Origin: Lentzea terrae
GTDB lineage: Bacteria; Actinomycetota; Actinomycetes; Mycobacteriales; Pseudonocardiaceae
DNA length: 64,000 nt
Direction of reading: 5' to 3'
Assembly: GCF_003265345.1 (NCBI RefSeq)
Contig: NZ_QFWW01000030.1
Coordinates: 434,001 to 498,000, forward strand
The notes below the pieces were generated by a model, which did not search any database, had not been told where the DNA came from, and saw only the letters and a program-made list of their open reading frames with translations. The position numbers and the translations under genes were made by a program. This document shows, piece after piece, positions 28,530 to 36,803 of this stretch (position 1 is the stretch's first letter; each line of letters opens with the position of its first letter).

Positions 28530-29241
28530 GTTCGCGACGCAGCCGGGTCAACGCCCGGTGCTGAGCCACCCGCACCGCACCGGGCGTGGAGCCGACCGCC
28601 TCAGCCGTCTCCTCCGCCGACAGCCCCACGACCACACGCAGCACCACGATCTCGCGCTGCTTCTCCGGCAACACGCGCAGTAGAGCGGCCATCTGCGCGG
28701 ACATCTCCCCCTGCATCGCACGCTGCTCCGGACCGGCCTCGGCGTCCACGGACTCGGGCAGCTCGGACACAGGCTCCGCACGGTTCCTGGAGTAGCTCCG
28801 GAAGGAGTCGGCGACCTTGTGCGCCGCGATCCCGTACACGAACGCCAGGAACGGCCGGCCCTGATCGCGATAAGACGGCAACGCGGTCAACACAGCAAGG
28901 CACACGTCCTGCGCAACGTCATCCGCCGACGCGAACGACCCAACGCGCGCACGGCAGTACCGCACGACCAACGGCCTGATGGTGCCGAGCAGCCTGTTGA
29001 TCGCCGCACGATCCCCCGCCACGGCCAGCGCGACGTAGCTGTCGGCGACCTCGGGTTTGCGGGAGTAGTACGACGGCGCGGGCGGGTCGACCGGCTCCTT
29101 GCCACCGACCTGAGCGGTCCGTTCGACCAACGCGTCCAACGAACCCTTGGAGACGTCGATCGAGCCGCTCACGGACGACTGCTCGACGGCCGAAGCCGGG
29201 ACCTTGCGATGCAGACCGGGTGTGAACTCCACGCGGATCAC
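28510..29241 (-). CDS. ECF sigma factor, ShbA/SigD type
   Basis: 243 residues. About 65 non-conserved N-terminal residues precede sigma region 2 (ADDVAQDVCLAVLTALPSYRDQGRPFLAFVYGIAAHKVAD) and region 4 (LPEKQREIVVLRVVVGLSAEETAEAVG). It belongs to the same subfamily as the genes at 29967 and 31332. GTG 29241 overlaps the stop of the upstream sigma-like gene (GTGA), with GAGGAA just before it. The N-terminal extension is longer than in its paralogues and may be regulatory. Confidence 0.9.
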   Translation of the reverse strand: MIRVEFTPGLHRKVPASAVEQSSVSGSIDVSKGSLDALVERTAQVGGKEPVDPPAPSYYSRKPEVADSYVALAVAGDRAAINRLLGTIRPLVVRYCRARVGSFASADDVAQDVCLAVLTALPSYRDQGRPFLAFVYGIAAHKVADSFRSYSRNRAEPVSELPESVDAEAGPEQRAMQGEMSAQMAALLRVLPEKQREIVVLRVVVGLSAEETAEAVGSTPGAVRVAQHRALTRLRRELSDASE

Positions 29242-29942
29242 CGTTCCTCGTCCGTGTGCTGGCGTGCGGTGAGCCGAGCGCGCCGGATCCGGCCCTCGAC
29301 GGCCCGCGGGGTGAGGCGGGTGAGCTCCGCGATCTCCGCGTGCGAATAGCCCTGGTCGTGCAGGATCAGCAACCTGCGGCTGTCCTCGCTCAACGCCGCG
29401 AACGCCGCGTCGGCCGCCTGCTGCTCCACCACCGCGTCCTCGGGCGTCCCCTCGGTCACGACCTGCTCGAGCGAGGCGAACGAGTCCAGCAGGTCGACGT
29501 CCCGCCAACTGTTCATGCGGGTCCGCCAACGCCGGTACACGTTCGGGAACGCCAGCACGCACGCGTTGACGAAGTACTCGTGCAACGGCTGCCCGTTCTC
29601 GATCGACCACTCCCTGCCGAGCAGGCCCCGCTCGCAGAAGATCACGAACCCCTCGAAGACCGCGTCGCTCGCGAGCTCTTCCGCCTCGTCCAGCGGAATG
29701 GCCTGCTGGTACAGGTAGCGGCCGTGCTTGCCACAGCGCGCGAACATCGCCCCGGACCGGACAAGCCTTGTAACAATCGTGAGCGCGCGTCCGAGAAGCT
29801 GGCGGTGGAAGTGGTCCCAGAGCGGGCCCGTCAGTCCTGACTCGCGGAGGTGCTGCACGAGCACCCCGTCGACGCGCAGCCGTTCGGCGGCGTCCGCTGG
29901 GTCAGAACTCCTCATGCCCATAGGTATGTCGTTTGGATGCAT
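29238..29942 (-). CDS. sigma-70-like regulator with region-4 helix-turn-helix
   Basis: 234 residues. The C-terminal segment ALSEDSRRLLILHDQGYSHAEIAELTRLTP is a sigma region 4 helix-turn-helix. The N-terminal part (EAEELASDAVFEGFVIFCERG, FVNACVLAFPNVYRRW) looks like a diverged region 2. It lacks the canonical ECF region 2 motif of its neighbours, so it may be an atypical sigma factor or a helper protein. It sits between two ShbA/SigD-type genes and overlaps the downstream one by 4 nt. ATG 29942 has no clear Shine-Dalgarno site. Confidence 0.7.
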   Translation of the reverse strand: MHPNDIPMGMRSSDPADAAERLRVDGVLVQHLRESGLTGPLWDHFHRQLLGRALTIVTRLVRSGAMFARCGKHGRYLYQQAIPLDEAEELASDAVFEGFVIFCERGLLGREWSIENGQPLHEYFVNACVLAFPNVYRRWRTRMNSWRDVDLLDSFASLEQVVTEGTPEDAVVEQQAADAAFAALSEDSRRLLILHDQGYSHAEIAELTRLTPRAVEGRIRRARLTARQHTDEER

Positions 29943-29966
29943 TTAGCCCACGCGACCAATTGAGAT

Positions 29967-30533
29967 TCACCCGATCGGCACAGTGGCAGCGGCTATTTCC
30001 TTCCGCAGACGCCCTAGTGCACGATGCTGAGCCACGCGGACGGCGCCCGGTGTCGACCCGACGGCTTCGGCGGTCTCCTCGGCGGAGAGACCCACCACCA
30101 CGCGCAGCACGAGGATTTCGCGCTGCTTCTCCGGCAGCAGCCGCAGCAGTTCGCCCATGGTGTCGTTCAGCTCGACCTGGAGAGCGAAATCCTCGGGTCC
30201 GACCCCGCGCGAAGCCTGGTCCGGAACATCGGCCATCGGCTCCGCACGGTTACGAGCGAGCGCCCGGTGCGCGTCGGCCACCTTGTGCGCCGCGATGCCG
30301 TAGACGAATGCCAGGAAGGGCCTGCCCTGCTCCCGGTAGTTCGGCAGAGCCGTCAGGACGGCCAGACAGACGTCCTGTGCGACGTCGTCCGCGGTTGTCG
30401 CGGAGCGCCCCACCCGTGCGCGACAGTACTTCACCACCAGCGGACGCAGGTAGCGAAGTAGCTGGTCAGTGGCCCTGACATCCCCTTGCACGGCCAGGGC
30501 GACCAGCTCCGCGGATAACGCCGAACTCTCCAT
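29967..30533 (-). CDS. ECF sigma factor, ShbA/SigD type
   Basis: 188 residues starting MESSALSAELVALAVQGD. Region 2 (ADDVAQDVCLAVLTALPNYREQG...FLAFVYGIAAHKVADAHR) and region 4 (LPEKQREILVLRVVVGLSAEE) are nearly identical to the paralogues at 28510 and 31332. ATG 30533 is preferred because GGAGGGG lies upstream and because the paralogue at 31901 also starts MESS. This subfamily includes ShbA, which drives transcription of the principal sigma factor gene in Streptomyces, and mycobacterial SigD. Confidence 0.9.
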   Translation of the reverse strand: MESSALSAELVALAVQGDVRATDQLLRYLRPLVVKYCRARVGRSATTADDVAQDVCLAVLTALPNYREQGRPFLAFVYGIAAHKVADAHRALARNRAEPMADVPDQASRGVGPEDFALQVELNDTMGELLRLLPEKQREILVLRVVVGLSAEETAEAVGSTPGAVRVAQHRALGRLRKEIAAATVPIG

Positions 30534-30618
30534 CCGAAGCTTCCCCTCCTCGACATCCCGTGGAGGAGACGTGCGGAACGTCACTCCTTATGCGGAAAGT
30601 AGGGAGAAACTTCAAAGG

Positions 30619-31335
30619 TCACCCGTTCGGCGCAATCAACAGCGGTTGGTAATAGGCGTGGAGCGACCACTCCGCGTAACCGAACCCCGCACGATGCACC
30701 AATTCGGTGATTTCGTGACGAGTAATCGCCCAATATCGTGCTTTACCCACCACGACGCGCCATGAATCGGCCTCGTGCAGTTGGAACATCTCCAGCTCGT
30801 ACTGATCGCCGTCCCAGTGCCACAGCTGGAACCACACGACCCGACCGGGCCCGACGGACGGTGGCGTCGACACCGGCCGTTCGCGCCGAATCGCGTCGTA
30901 GTCGCGCGTCGAGAGGATGAGCCGGCCACCGGGCCGCATCACCCGCCGCATCTCTCGCAGCGCCGCAAGGACGTCATCAGCGGTCAGCAAGTGCGGCAGG
31001 GCGTTGTCCGCAGCGAGCACAACGTCGAACGAGTCGTCTGCAAACGGCAACGAACGCATGTCCGCCGCAAACGAAGGCAACGACACCCCACGCGCTGAGG
31101 CCTCCACAACGGCCCGAGTAGCCGCCTTGGGACTCAGATCAGCGCCAACGACGGAGTAGCCGCGCATGGCCAGACCGATCGCCTGAGTACCGATGCCACA
31201 CGCACAGTCCAGAACGCGCGCGCCGGGCGGAATGAACGACGAGAGCTGCGCCGCCTGCCGGGCCATCGACGCGTCCCAGTCCGGGAACATCAGGTCGTAC
31301 GACTCGGCCAGCCCGTCGTAGAACGCCCCGGTCAA
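30619..31335 (-). CDS. class I SAM-dependent methyltransferase
   Basis: 238 residues with motif I VLDCACGIGTQAIGLAMRG, motif II VVGADLSPKA, FDVVLAADNALPHL and the post-motif RRVMRPGGRLILSTRDY. The apparent start is TTG 31335, which overlaps the stop of the sigma factor gene (TTGA) with GGAG just upstream. The C-terminal WFQLWHWDGDQYELEMFQL resembles glycine/sarcosine-type N-methyltransferase lids, but the substrate is not clear. It is cotranscribed within the sigma factor cluster. Confidence 0.85.
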   Translation of the reverse strand: MTGAFYDGLAESYDLMFPDWDASMARQAAQLSSFIPPGARVLDCACGIGTQAIGLAMRGYSVVGADLSPKAATRAVVEASARGVSLPSFAADMRSLPFADDSFDVVLAADNALPHLLTADDVLAALREMRRVMRPGGRLILSTRDYDAIRRERPVSTPPSVGPGRVVWFQLWHWDGDQYELEMFQLHEADSWRVVVGKARYWAITRHEITELVHRAGFGYAEWSLHAYYQPLLIAPNG

Positions 31336-31901
31336 ATCAGCTCCTCGACCCCCACGGCCGACCGCAGCTTCAACAGCGCCCGGTGCTGAGCCACCCGCAC
31401 CGCGCCCGGCGTCGATCCGACCGCCTCGGCCGTCTCCTCCGCCGACAGCCCGACCACCACGCGCAGGAGCAGGATCTCGCGCTGCTTGTCCGGCAGCCCC
31501 TCCAGCAACCGGCCCAGCCGCACCGAGAGCGACCCGAGCAGCGCGTTCTCCTCCGGATCGATGGCCTGCGACGGCCCGTCCGGCACCTCGGCGACCGGCT
31601 CGGACCGGTTGCGCGCCGACACCCGGTGCGCGTCCGCGACCTTGTGCGCGGCAATGCCGTACACGAACGCGAGGAACGGCCGGCCCTGGTCGCGGTAGGT
31701 GGGCAACGCCGTCAGCACTGCCAGGCAGACCTCCTGCGCCACGTCGTCCGCCGACGCATAGGCCCGTTCGTTGCGACCGACGCGCGCGCGGCAGTACCGC
31801 GACACGAGCGGCCGGACGGACCCCAGCAGCCGGTCGACAGCACGCCGATCACCCGCGACGGCCTCGTTCACGAGTGAGGCCAGCAGGTCGGAACTCTCCA
31901 T
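31332..31901 (-). CDS. ECF sigma factor, ShbA/SigD type
   Basis: 189 residues from ATG 31901 (MESSDLLASLVNEAVAGD). Region 2 and region 4 motifs match the paralogues at 28510 and 29967, including GLSAEETAEAVGSTPGAVRVAQHRAL. It heads the minus-strand cluster sigma, methyltransferase, sigma, sigma-like, sigma. No anti-sigma factor with a zinc-binding HxxxCxxC motif is adjacent. Level control may therefore be transcriptional, as reported for ShbA. Confidence 0.9.
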   Translation of the reverse strand: MESSDLLASLVNEAVAGDRRAVDRLLGSVRPLVSRYCRARVGRNERAYASADDVAQEVCLAVLTALPTYRDQGRPFLAFVYGIAAHKVADAHRVSARNRSEPVAEVPDGPSQAIDPEENALLGSLSVRLGRLLEGLPDKQREILLLRVVVGLSAEETAEAVGSTPGAVRVAQHRALLKLRSAVGVEELI

Positions 31902-32011
31902 GACGCGGGTCCCTACGTTGGCAGCGGAGCCATCATCTTTCGCCACGAAATCGTTTGGGACCAGTCATCAGGGCCATAAACCCTACTGCAAACCCATGAA
32001 AACGACTTCAG

Positions 32012-32731
32012 TCAGGCGGTTCGGCGGGCAAGGACGTGCAAGCGGGCTGCGACGTCTCTGAGCGGAGACCGCGTCGCAGCAGCCAGTTCCAGCTCGGCCA
32101 GCGCGTCGGCAGCGCCCGGATTGGCGTCCAGCACGACGCCCGGCACCAGGTCCGAAACGATGCCATGACCTTGCAGGAGCTCGACGGAAAGCCCCGCCTC
32201 CAGGACCAGCTTCTCAAGCCCTGGAACGTCGAACCTACGTTGCAACGGATCGCGCGTGCCCGCAAGCTGACCGGCGTCGTCGTCCAGCAACCGCCGCGCG
32301 TCCACGATCCGGCCCGCGATGGCCCGGTGCAGAATGGCCGCGAACCGGTTGGCGACCAGCACCGACACCGCGCCGCCCGGCGCGACGGCGGCGGCCAGCG
32401 AGGACAGCGCGGCCGGTGCGTCGTCGACGACCTCCAGCACGCCGTGCGCCAGCACCAGATCGGCCTCACCAGCGGGAACACCGAGGGAATCGGTGTCGCC
32501 CTGGACCGCGTTGATCGTCACCCCGGCCTCGCGCGCACGGGTGTTCAACGTGGCCAGCGCGTTGGGCGACGGCTCCACGACCGTGACCGCGCAGCCCGCC
32601 GCGGCGAGGGGCACGGCCCAGACGCCGCTGCCACCGCCCACGTCGAGGACGCGCGGAGGTTCGCCACCCCTGCGCGTGCGTGCGGCGGCCAATTCGGCGT
32701 CGAGCACCCTGTGTACGGCGTCCGGTCGCAT
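32012..32731 (-). CDS. class I SAM-dependent methyltransferase
   Basis: 239 residues. Motif I is RVLDVGGGSGVWAVPLAAAG, motif II VTVVEPSPNALATL, and LVLAHGVLEVVDDAP and AAAVAPGGAVSVLVANR follow. It resembles small-molecule/ubiquinone-type methyltransferases similar to CmoM (SmtA). ATG 32731 is 7 nt after a TACTCT -10 element, so it is probably leaderless. It is divergent from parA across 33 bp. Confidence 0.8.
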   Translation of the reverse strand: MRPDAVHRVLDAELAAARTRRGGEPPRVLDVGGGSGVWAVPLAAAGCAVTVVEPSPNALATLNTRAREAGVTINAVQGDTDSLGVPAGEADLVLAHGVLEVVDDAPAALSSLAAAVAPGGAVSVLVANRFAAILHRAIAGRIVDARRLLDDDAGQLAGTRDPLQRRFDVPGLEKLVLEAGLSVELLQGHGIVSDLVPGVVLDANPGAADALAELELAAATRSPLRDVAARLHVLARRTA

Positions 32732-32738
32732 GGCACAC

Positions 32739-32758
32739 AGAGTAGGAGACCCTAGAGT
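32739..32758. promoter_or_regulatory. divergent leaderless promoters, methyltransferase/parA
   Basis: On the minus strand TACTCT (32744-32739) ends 7 nt before the methyltransferase ATG. On the plus strand TAGAGT (32753-32758) ends 6 nt before the parA GTG. The octamer AGAGTAGG occurs twice in direct orientation (32739-32746 and 32754-32761), with one copy over each -10. Confidence 0.5.
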
Positions 32759-32764
32759 AGGTCT

Positions 32765-33610
32765 GTGCATACGGTGTCCGTGCTCAGCCTCAAGGGAGGC
32801 GTCGGCAAGACGACGGTGGTGCTCGGCCTCGCCTCAGCCGCTCTCCGCCGTGGCGTCCGCACGCTCGTGATCGATCTTGATCCGCAGTGCAACGCCACGT
32901 CGACGCTGGAGCCAGAGGAATCCAAGACCAGCATCTACGACGTCCTGCAGGACCCGTCCGAGGAGAACCTCGAGCAGGCGATCCGCCCGAGCAGGTGGGG
33001 CGACGGCATCGACGTGCTGTCCGGGTCCGAGGACGCCGAGCTGCTCAACCACCCCGATCCGAACGAGTCTCGGCTGCACCGCCTGAAAGACGCGTTGCGC
33101 ACGTTGCGGGACATGTACGACGAGTTCCCGTACCACCTGGTGCTGCTCGACTGCCCGCCGTCGCTGGGCCAGCTGACCCGCTCGGCGCTGGTAGCCGCGG
33201 ACCGCGCGTTGCTGGTCACCGAGCCGACGATGTTCGCGGTGGCGGGCGTGCAGCGGGCGTTCGAGGCGGTGCAGAACGAGCGCGAGCACAACAACGCCGA
33301 CCTGCAGCCGCTGGGCGTCGTGGTGAACCGGGTGCGGCCGCGCTCGCACGAGCACCAGTTCCGCATCGAGGAGCTGCGCGACATCTTCGGCCCGCTGGTG
33401 ATGCCGGTCGCGCTGCCGGACCGGCTGGCCGTCCAGCAGGCCCAGGGCGCGTGCATGCCGATCCACGAGTGGGGCACGCCGGGCGCACGTGAGGTGGCGC
33501 TGGCGTTCAACCTGCTGCTCGCCCGCATCCAGCGCATCTCGCGGAGCAGACGCAGGGCCGTGCACCACGACTTCGACGACGACGAGATCCAAGAGGCGGT
33601 GGATGCCTGA
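32765..33610 (+). CDS. ParA/MinD-family ATPase
   Basis: 281 residues. A deviant Walker A motif (LSLKGGVGKTTVVLGLA), Walker A' VIDLDPQCNAT and HLVLLDCPPSLG identify a ParA-type partitioning ATPase with both signature lysines. No parB gene or parS site is adjacent, so this is an orphan ParA whose cargo cannot be read. GTG 32765 is probably leaderless. The 3' end overlaps nei2 by 8 nt, a common actinobacterial pairing. Confidence 0.9.
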   Translation: MHTVSVLSLKGGVGKTTVVLGLASAALRRGVRTLVIDLDPQCNATSTLEPEESKTSIYDVLQDPSEENLEQAIRPSRWGDGIDVLSGSEDAELLNHPDPNESRLHRLKDALRTLRDMYDEFPYHLVLLDCPPSLGQLTRSALVAADRALLVTEPTMFAVAGVQRAFEAVQNEREHNNADLQPLGVVVNRVRPRSHEHQFRIEELRDIFGPLVMPVALPDRLAVQQAQGACMPIHEWGTPGAREVALAFNLLLARIQRISRSRRRAVHHDFDDDEIQEAVDA

Positions 33611-34364
33611 GGGCGACACCGTCTTCCTGGCCGGGCACCGCATGCACGAAGCCCTGGCCGGCAAGACGCTGCGGCGCGGCGAGCTGCGCCACCCTCGGCT
33701 GTCCACAGTGGACCTGGCCGGGCTGGACGTCGCCGGCGTGCGCACGTACGGCAAGCACATGTTCACCCGGTTCTCCGACGGCAACAGCCTGCGCAGCCAC
33801 TTCCGCATGGACGGCGCGTGGCACCTCTACCGGCCTGGTGAGCGCTGGCGCCGACCCGGACACCAGGCCCGCGCGGTCCTGGAGGTGGACGACCGGCAGG
33901 CCATCGGGTTCGCGTTGCACGACATGGAGCTCGTGCCGACCTCCCGCGAAGACGAGCTCATTTCGCATCTCGGGCCGGACCTGCTTTCGAACGAGTTCGA
34001 CGCCGCTGAGGCCGTTCAGCGGTTGACCGCCGATCCTTCCCGAGCCATCGGGCTCGCATTGTTGGACCAGCGCGTGATGGCCGGCGTGGGAAATCTCTAC
34101 CGCGCGGAAGTTTGTTTTCTGTTAGGAGTTCTCCCCACGACGCCGGTGTCATCTGTGGACGCCGCCCGTGCGGTTGCTTTGTCGCGCAAGCTGTTGCAGG
34201 CCAACCAGTGGCGGCCCGAACAGATCACGACTTCTGATCGACGAGTCAAGAACTGGGTTTTCGAGCGCACCGGCAAACCCTGTTTGCGTTGCGGCACAAG
34301 GGTCCGATCGGGCGAGTTCGAGACGAGATTCGTGTACTTCTGCCCAAAATGCCAGTCCGGTTGA
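33603..34364 (+). CDS. nei2: Fpg/Nei-family DNA glycosylase (Nei2-like)
   Basis: 253 residues. The mature N terminus is PEGDTV (catalytic Pro and Glu). KHMFTRF contributes the conserved Lys, VMAGVGNLYRAEVCFLLG is the H2TH region, and a C-terminal zinc finger has CLRC and CPKC about 17 residues apart with an Arg-rich loop. It excises oxidised bases and cleaves at abasic sites. ATG 33603 lies inside the parA 3' end. Confidence 0.93.
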   Translation: MPEGDTVFLAGHRMHEALAGKTLRRGELRHPRLSTVDLAGLDVAGVRTYGKHMFTRFSDGNSLRSHFRMDGAWHLYRPGERWRRPGHQARAVLEVDDRQAIGFALHDMELVPTSREDELISHLGPDLLSNEFDAAEAVQRLTADPSRAIGLALLDQRVMAGVGNLYRAEVCFLLGVLPTTPVSSVDAARAVALSRKLLQANQWRPEQITTSDRRVKNWVFERTGKPCLRCGTRVRSGEFETRFVYFCPKCQSG

Positions 34365-34384
34365 ACCGAGGCGGTCTCCTGGCC

Positions 34385-35635
34385 GTGTCCCTCGACATGG
34401 CGGTAAATCTGGATGCGCTGCGCCCCGGCTTCACCGACGACCCGTACGCGGTGCTGAAGAGCCTGCGCGAAGCAGGGCCCGTGCACCGGGTCGAGGCCCT
34501 CGGCGTGCCGATGTGGCTCGTGACCCGCTACCCCGACGTGCGCGCCGCGTTGGACAATCCGCAGCTGTCCTCGCACGGCTCCGCGCTCGCCGAGCCCCTG
34601 CGCGGGCATCCGCACTTCGCGTCCTGGTGGTTCGGCGACCTCTCCGACCACATGATGAACACCGACGACCCCGACCACACCCGCCTGCGCCGCGCGGTGT
34701 CGAGCGCCCTCACCCCGCGCCGCATCGCCGCGCTGCGCCCCCGTGTCGAGCAGGTCGCGGCGTCACTGGCCGACGCGTTCATCGACTCCGGCGGCTGCGA
34801 CCTGATCGCGGACTTCGCGGCACCGCTGCCGATCACCGTGCTGATGGAGCTGCTCGGCGTGCCCGCCGTCGACCAGGAGAACTTCCGCTACTGGTCGGAC
34901 GTGGTCACCGGCCTGTCCGACGGCGACGCGGCCTCGGCGCGCGAAGAGGTGTCCGGCTATCTGCGCGACCTCGTGGCGCACAAGCGGACCTCCGGCGACG
35001 ACGACCTGATCGGCGCGCTGGCCCGCGCCACCGGCGAGGCCGCGCTGACCGACCGCGAGCTCGCCTCCCTGGCGTTCCTGCTGCTGGTGGCCGGATACAC
35101 GACCGCCGTCGACCTCGTCGGCAACGGCACGCTGGCGTTGCTGCGCCACCCGGAGCAGCTCGAACTGCTGCAGCGCTCGTCGACGCTGCTGCCCGGCGCG
35201 ATCGAGGAGTTCCTGCGCTTCGACGGCCCGACCTCGCACCTGATCCGCTTCGCCGCGCAACCGGTGACGATCGGCGGCGTGCAGATCCCGGCCGGCGACG
35301 TCGTACTGCTGTCGCTGGCCTCCGCGGAGCACGACAGCACGCGCTATCCGCGGGCCGACCAGCTCAACATCGAGCGGGCGGACCGGCAGCACCTCGCGTT
35401 CGGGCACGGCATCCACTTCTGCCTCGGCGCACCGCTGGCCCGGCTGGAGGGCGAGGTGGCGTTCCGGACGTTGCTGGAACGCTGCGCCGGGCTGACGCTG
35501 GACCCCTCCGAGTCCCTGAGCTGGCGGGTGTCGCTGGGGAGCCGCGGGCTGCGGGCGTTGCCGGTGACGTTCCGGACCAAGCCCAGGATGCCGCTGGACG
35601 AGCAGATGACGGTGAAGGTCAAGAAGCCCATGTAA
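34385..35635 (+). CDS. cytochrome P450
   Basis: 416 residues from GTG 34385; ATG 34349 and ATG 34397 are alternatives and no strong ribosome site decides. P450 landmarks are the I-helix LLVAGYTTAVD, the K-helix ExxR (AIEEFLRFD) and the heme loop FGHGIHFCLGAPLARLE with the axial Cys. It resembles actinomycete CYP105/107-type enzymes. No ferredoxin or reductase gene is adjacent and no biosynthetic cluster surrounds it, so the substrate is unknown. Confidence 0.92.
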   Translation: MSLDMAVNLDALRPGFTDDPYAVLKSLREAGPVHRVEALGVPMWLVTRYPDVRAALDNPQLSSHGSALAEPLRGHPHFASWWFGDLSDHMMNTDDPDHTRLRRAVSSALTPRRIAALRPRVEQVAASLADAFIDSGGCDLIADFAAPLPITVLMELLGVPAVDQENFRYWSDVVTGLSDGDAASAREEVSGYLRDLVAHKRTSGDDDLIGALARATGEAALTDRELASLAFLLLVAGYTTAVDLVGNGTLALLRHPEQLELLQRSSTLLPGAIEEFLRFDGPTSHLIRFAAQPVTIGGVQIPAGDVVLLSLASAEHDSTRYPRADQLNIERADRQHLAFGHGIHFCLGAPLARLEGEVAFRTLLERCAGLTLDPSESLSWRVSLGSRGLRALPVTFRTKPRMPLDEQMTVKVKKPM

Positions 35636-35665
35636 CGGCCTGGCTGGAAGTCGGCAACCATTAGC

Positions 35666-36235
35666 GTGAGTCAGCCGATGACAGCTCCACAACATCCACC
35701 GTTACCGCCTCCGACCCGCGCGGCGCGCGCGTTCGAGGAGGTCTACCAGGCCGAGTTCGACGTGGTCACGTCGTACTTCGCGCGGCGCACCGCGGATCCG
35801 CAGACGGCCGCGGACCTCACCGCGGACACGTTCCTCGCCGCCATCACCTCGTTCGGCACGTTCGACCCGACGCGAGGCACCGCCCGCGGCTGGGTGCTCG
35901 GCATCGCGCGGCGGGTGTTCGCGCAGCACTGCGAGGCCGTCACGCGCGGCAAGGACGTGGTGGCGCGGATTCACGGGCGGCGGTCGCTCGACACCGACGA
36001 GATCACGGACCTGGTCACGCGCATCGACGCGGAACGGACCGGGCGTGAGCTGATCGCGGCCATGGCCGCGTTGTCCGACACCGACCGCGAGGTGATCGAG
36101 CTCGTCGATCTGGTCGGGATGGCACCGAAGGACGCGGCGAAGGTGCTGGGCATGTCGTCCGGTGCGCTGCGGATCAGGCTTTTCCGGGTGCGCGGCAAGG
36201 TTCGCGACCTGGCCAATGGAGGGGGAGCACGATGA
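35666..36235 (+). CDS. ECF RNA polymerase sigma factor
   Basis: 189 residues. A Pro-rich start is followed by region 2 (FEEVYQAEFDVVTSYFARRTADPQTAADLTADTFLAA) and region 4 (AMAALSDTDREVIELVDLVG...AAKVLGMSSGALRIRLFRVR). It is a different subfamily from the three ShbA/SigD-type genes. Start GTG 35666 or ATG 35678. Its stop overlaps the next ATG (ATGA), pairing it with a one-helix membrane protein. Confidence 0.9.
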   Translation: MSQPMTAPQHPPLPPPTRAARAFEEVYQAEFDVVTSYFARRTADPQTAADLTADTFLAAITSFGTFDPTRGTARGWVLGIARRVFAQHCEAVTRGKDVVARIHGRRSLDTDEITDLVTRIDAERTGRELIAAMAALSDTDREVIELVDLVGMAPKDAAKVLGMSSGALRIRLFRVRGKVRDLANGGGAR

Positions 36236-36759
36236 CGAGGTTCAAGGACAACCTGCTCGACGACCTGATGCGCGAGCACGGGCAAACGGTGGAGGAAGCG
36301 CCGGAGCGGCGCACGAGGTCCACGCGGCCGCTGCTGGTGGCGGCCGGGGCGCTGGCGATCGCTGGTGCGGCCACCGTGGCGATCACCACGAGCGGCAACA
36401 GCCCGGAGGCGTTCGCCGTGACCAAGAACGCCGACGGCAGCGTCACGCTGACCATCCGGGACATCAAAGGGGTCGGCCCGGCCAACGCCAAGCTGCGCGA
36501 GTACGGGATCGGCGCGAAGGCGGTGCCGATGTCACGCGACTGCGCTCCGCTCGACGAGAGCAAGCTGGACCTCATGGACGGCTACAAGCTGCCGCGCCAC
36601 GAAGAGGACGGCTCGGTCACGATGAGCCCCGGCGACGTCCCGCCCGGCTACACGATCCTGCTGGGCATCTCGAACCTGCCGAACCGCGGCACCGGACTGG
36701 GCTACACCGGTCCGCACCGCGACCCGGCGCCGGACTGCCTGGCCGAAGTCGGCAACTGA
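36232..36759 (+). CDS. single-pass membrane protein coupled to ECF sigma factor
   Basis: 175 residues. A cytoplasmic tail (DNLLDDLMREHGQTVEE), one transmembrane helix (about 34-54, LLVAAGALAIAGAATVAI) and an extracytoplasmic domain of about 120 residues with two Cys follow in order. The position after an ECF sigma gene suggests an anti-sigma factor or sigma-associated protein. There is no HxxxCxxC zinc anti-sigma motif and the cytoplasmic part is only about 33 residues, so any inhibition would be unusual. The function is inferred from context only. Confidence 0.65.
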   Translation: MTRFKDNLLDDLMREHGQTVEEAPERRTRSTRPLLVAAGALAIAGAATVAITTSGNSPEAFAVTKNADGSVTLTIRDIKGVGPANAKLREYGIGAKAVPMSRDCAPLDESKLDLMDGYKLPRHEEDGSVTMSPGDVPPGYTILLGISNLPNRGTGLGYTGPHRDPAPDCLAEVGN

Positions 36760-36766
36760 CGGGCCG

Positions 36767-36803
36767 CGCGCCCACCCTGAACTGGCGTTATAGGGTGGGC
36801 GCG
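36767..36803. terminator. 12-bp inverted repeat ending on the pyrD start
   Basis: CGCGCCCACCCT (36767-36778) pairs perfectly with 36792-36803, with a 13-nt loop. It lies 7 nt after the upstream operon stop and could end that transcript. Its right arm contains most of the pyrD -10 hexamer TAGGGT (36791-36796) and ends on the G of the pyrD GTG, so it could also be an operator or leader element for pyrD. Confidence 0.6.

Noticed and set aside
32765..33610. chromosome partitioning locus parAB
   Set aside because: No ParB gene and no parS-like 16-bp palindrome near the ParA gene, which is paired with nei2 instead.
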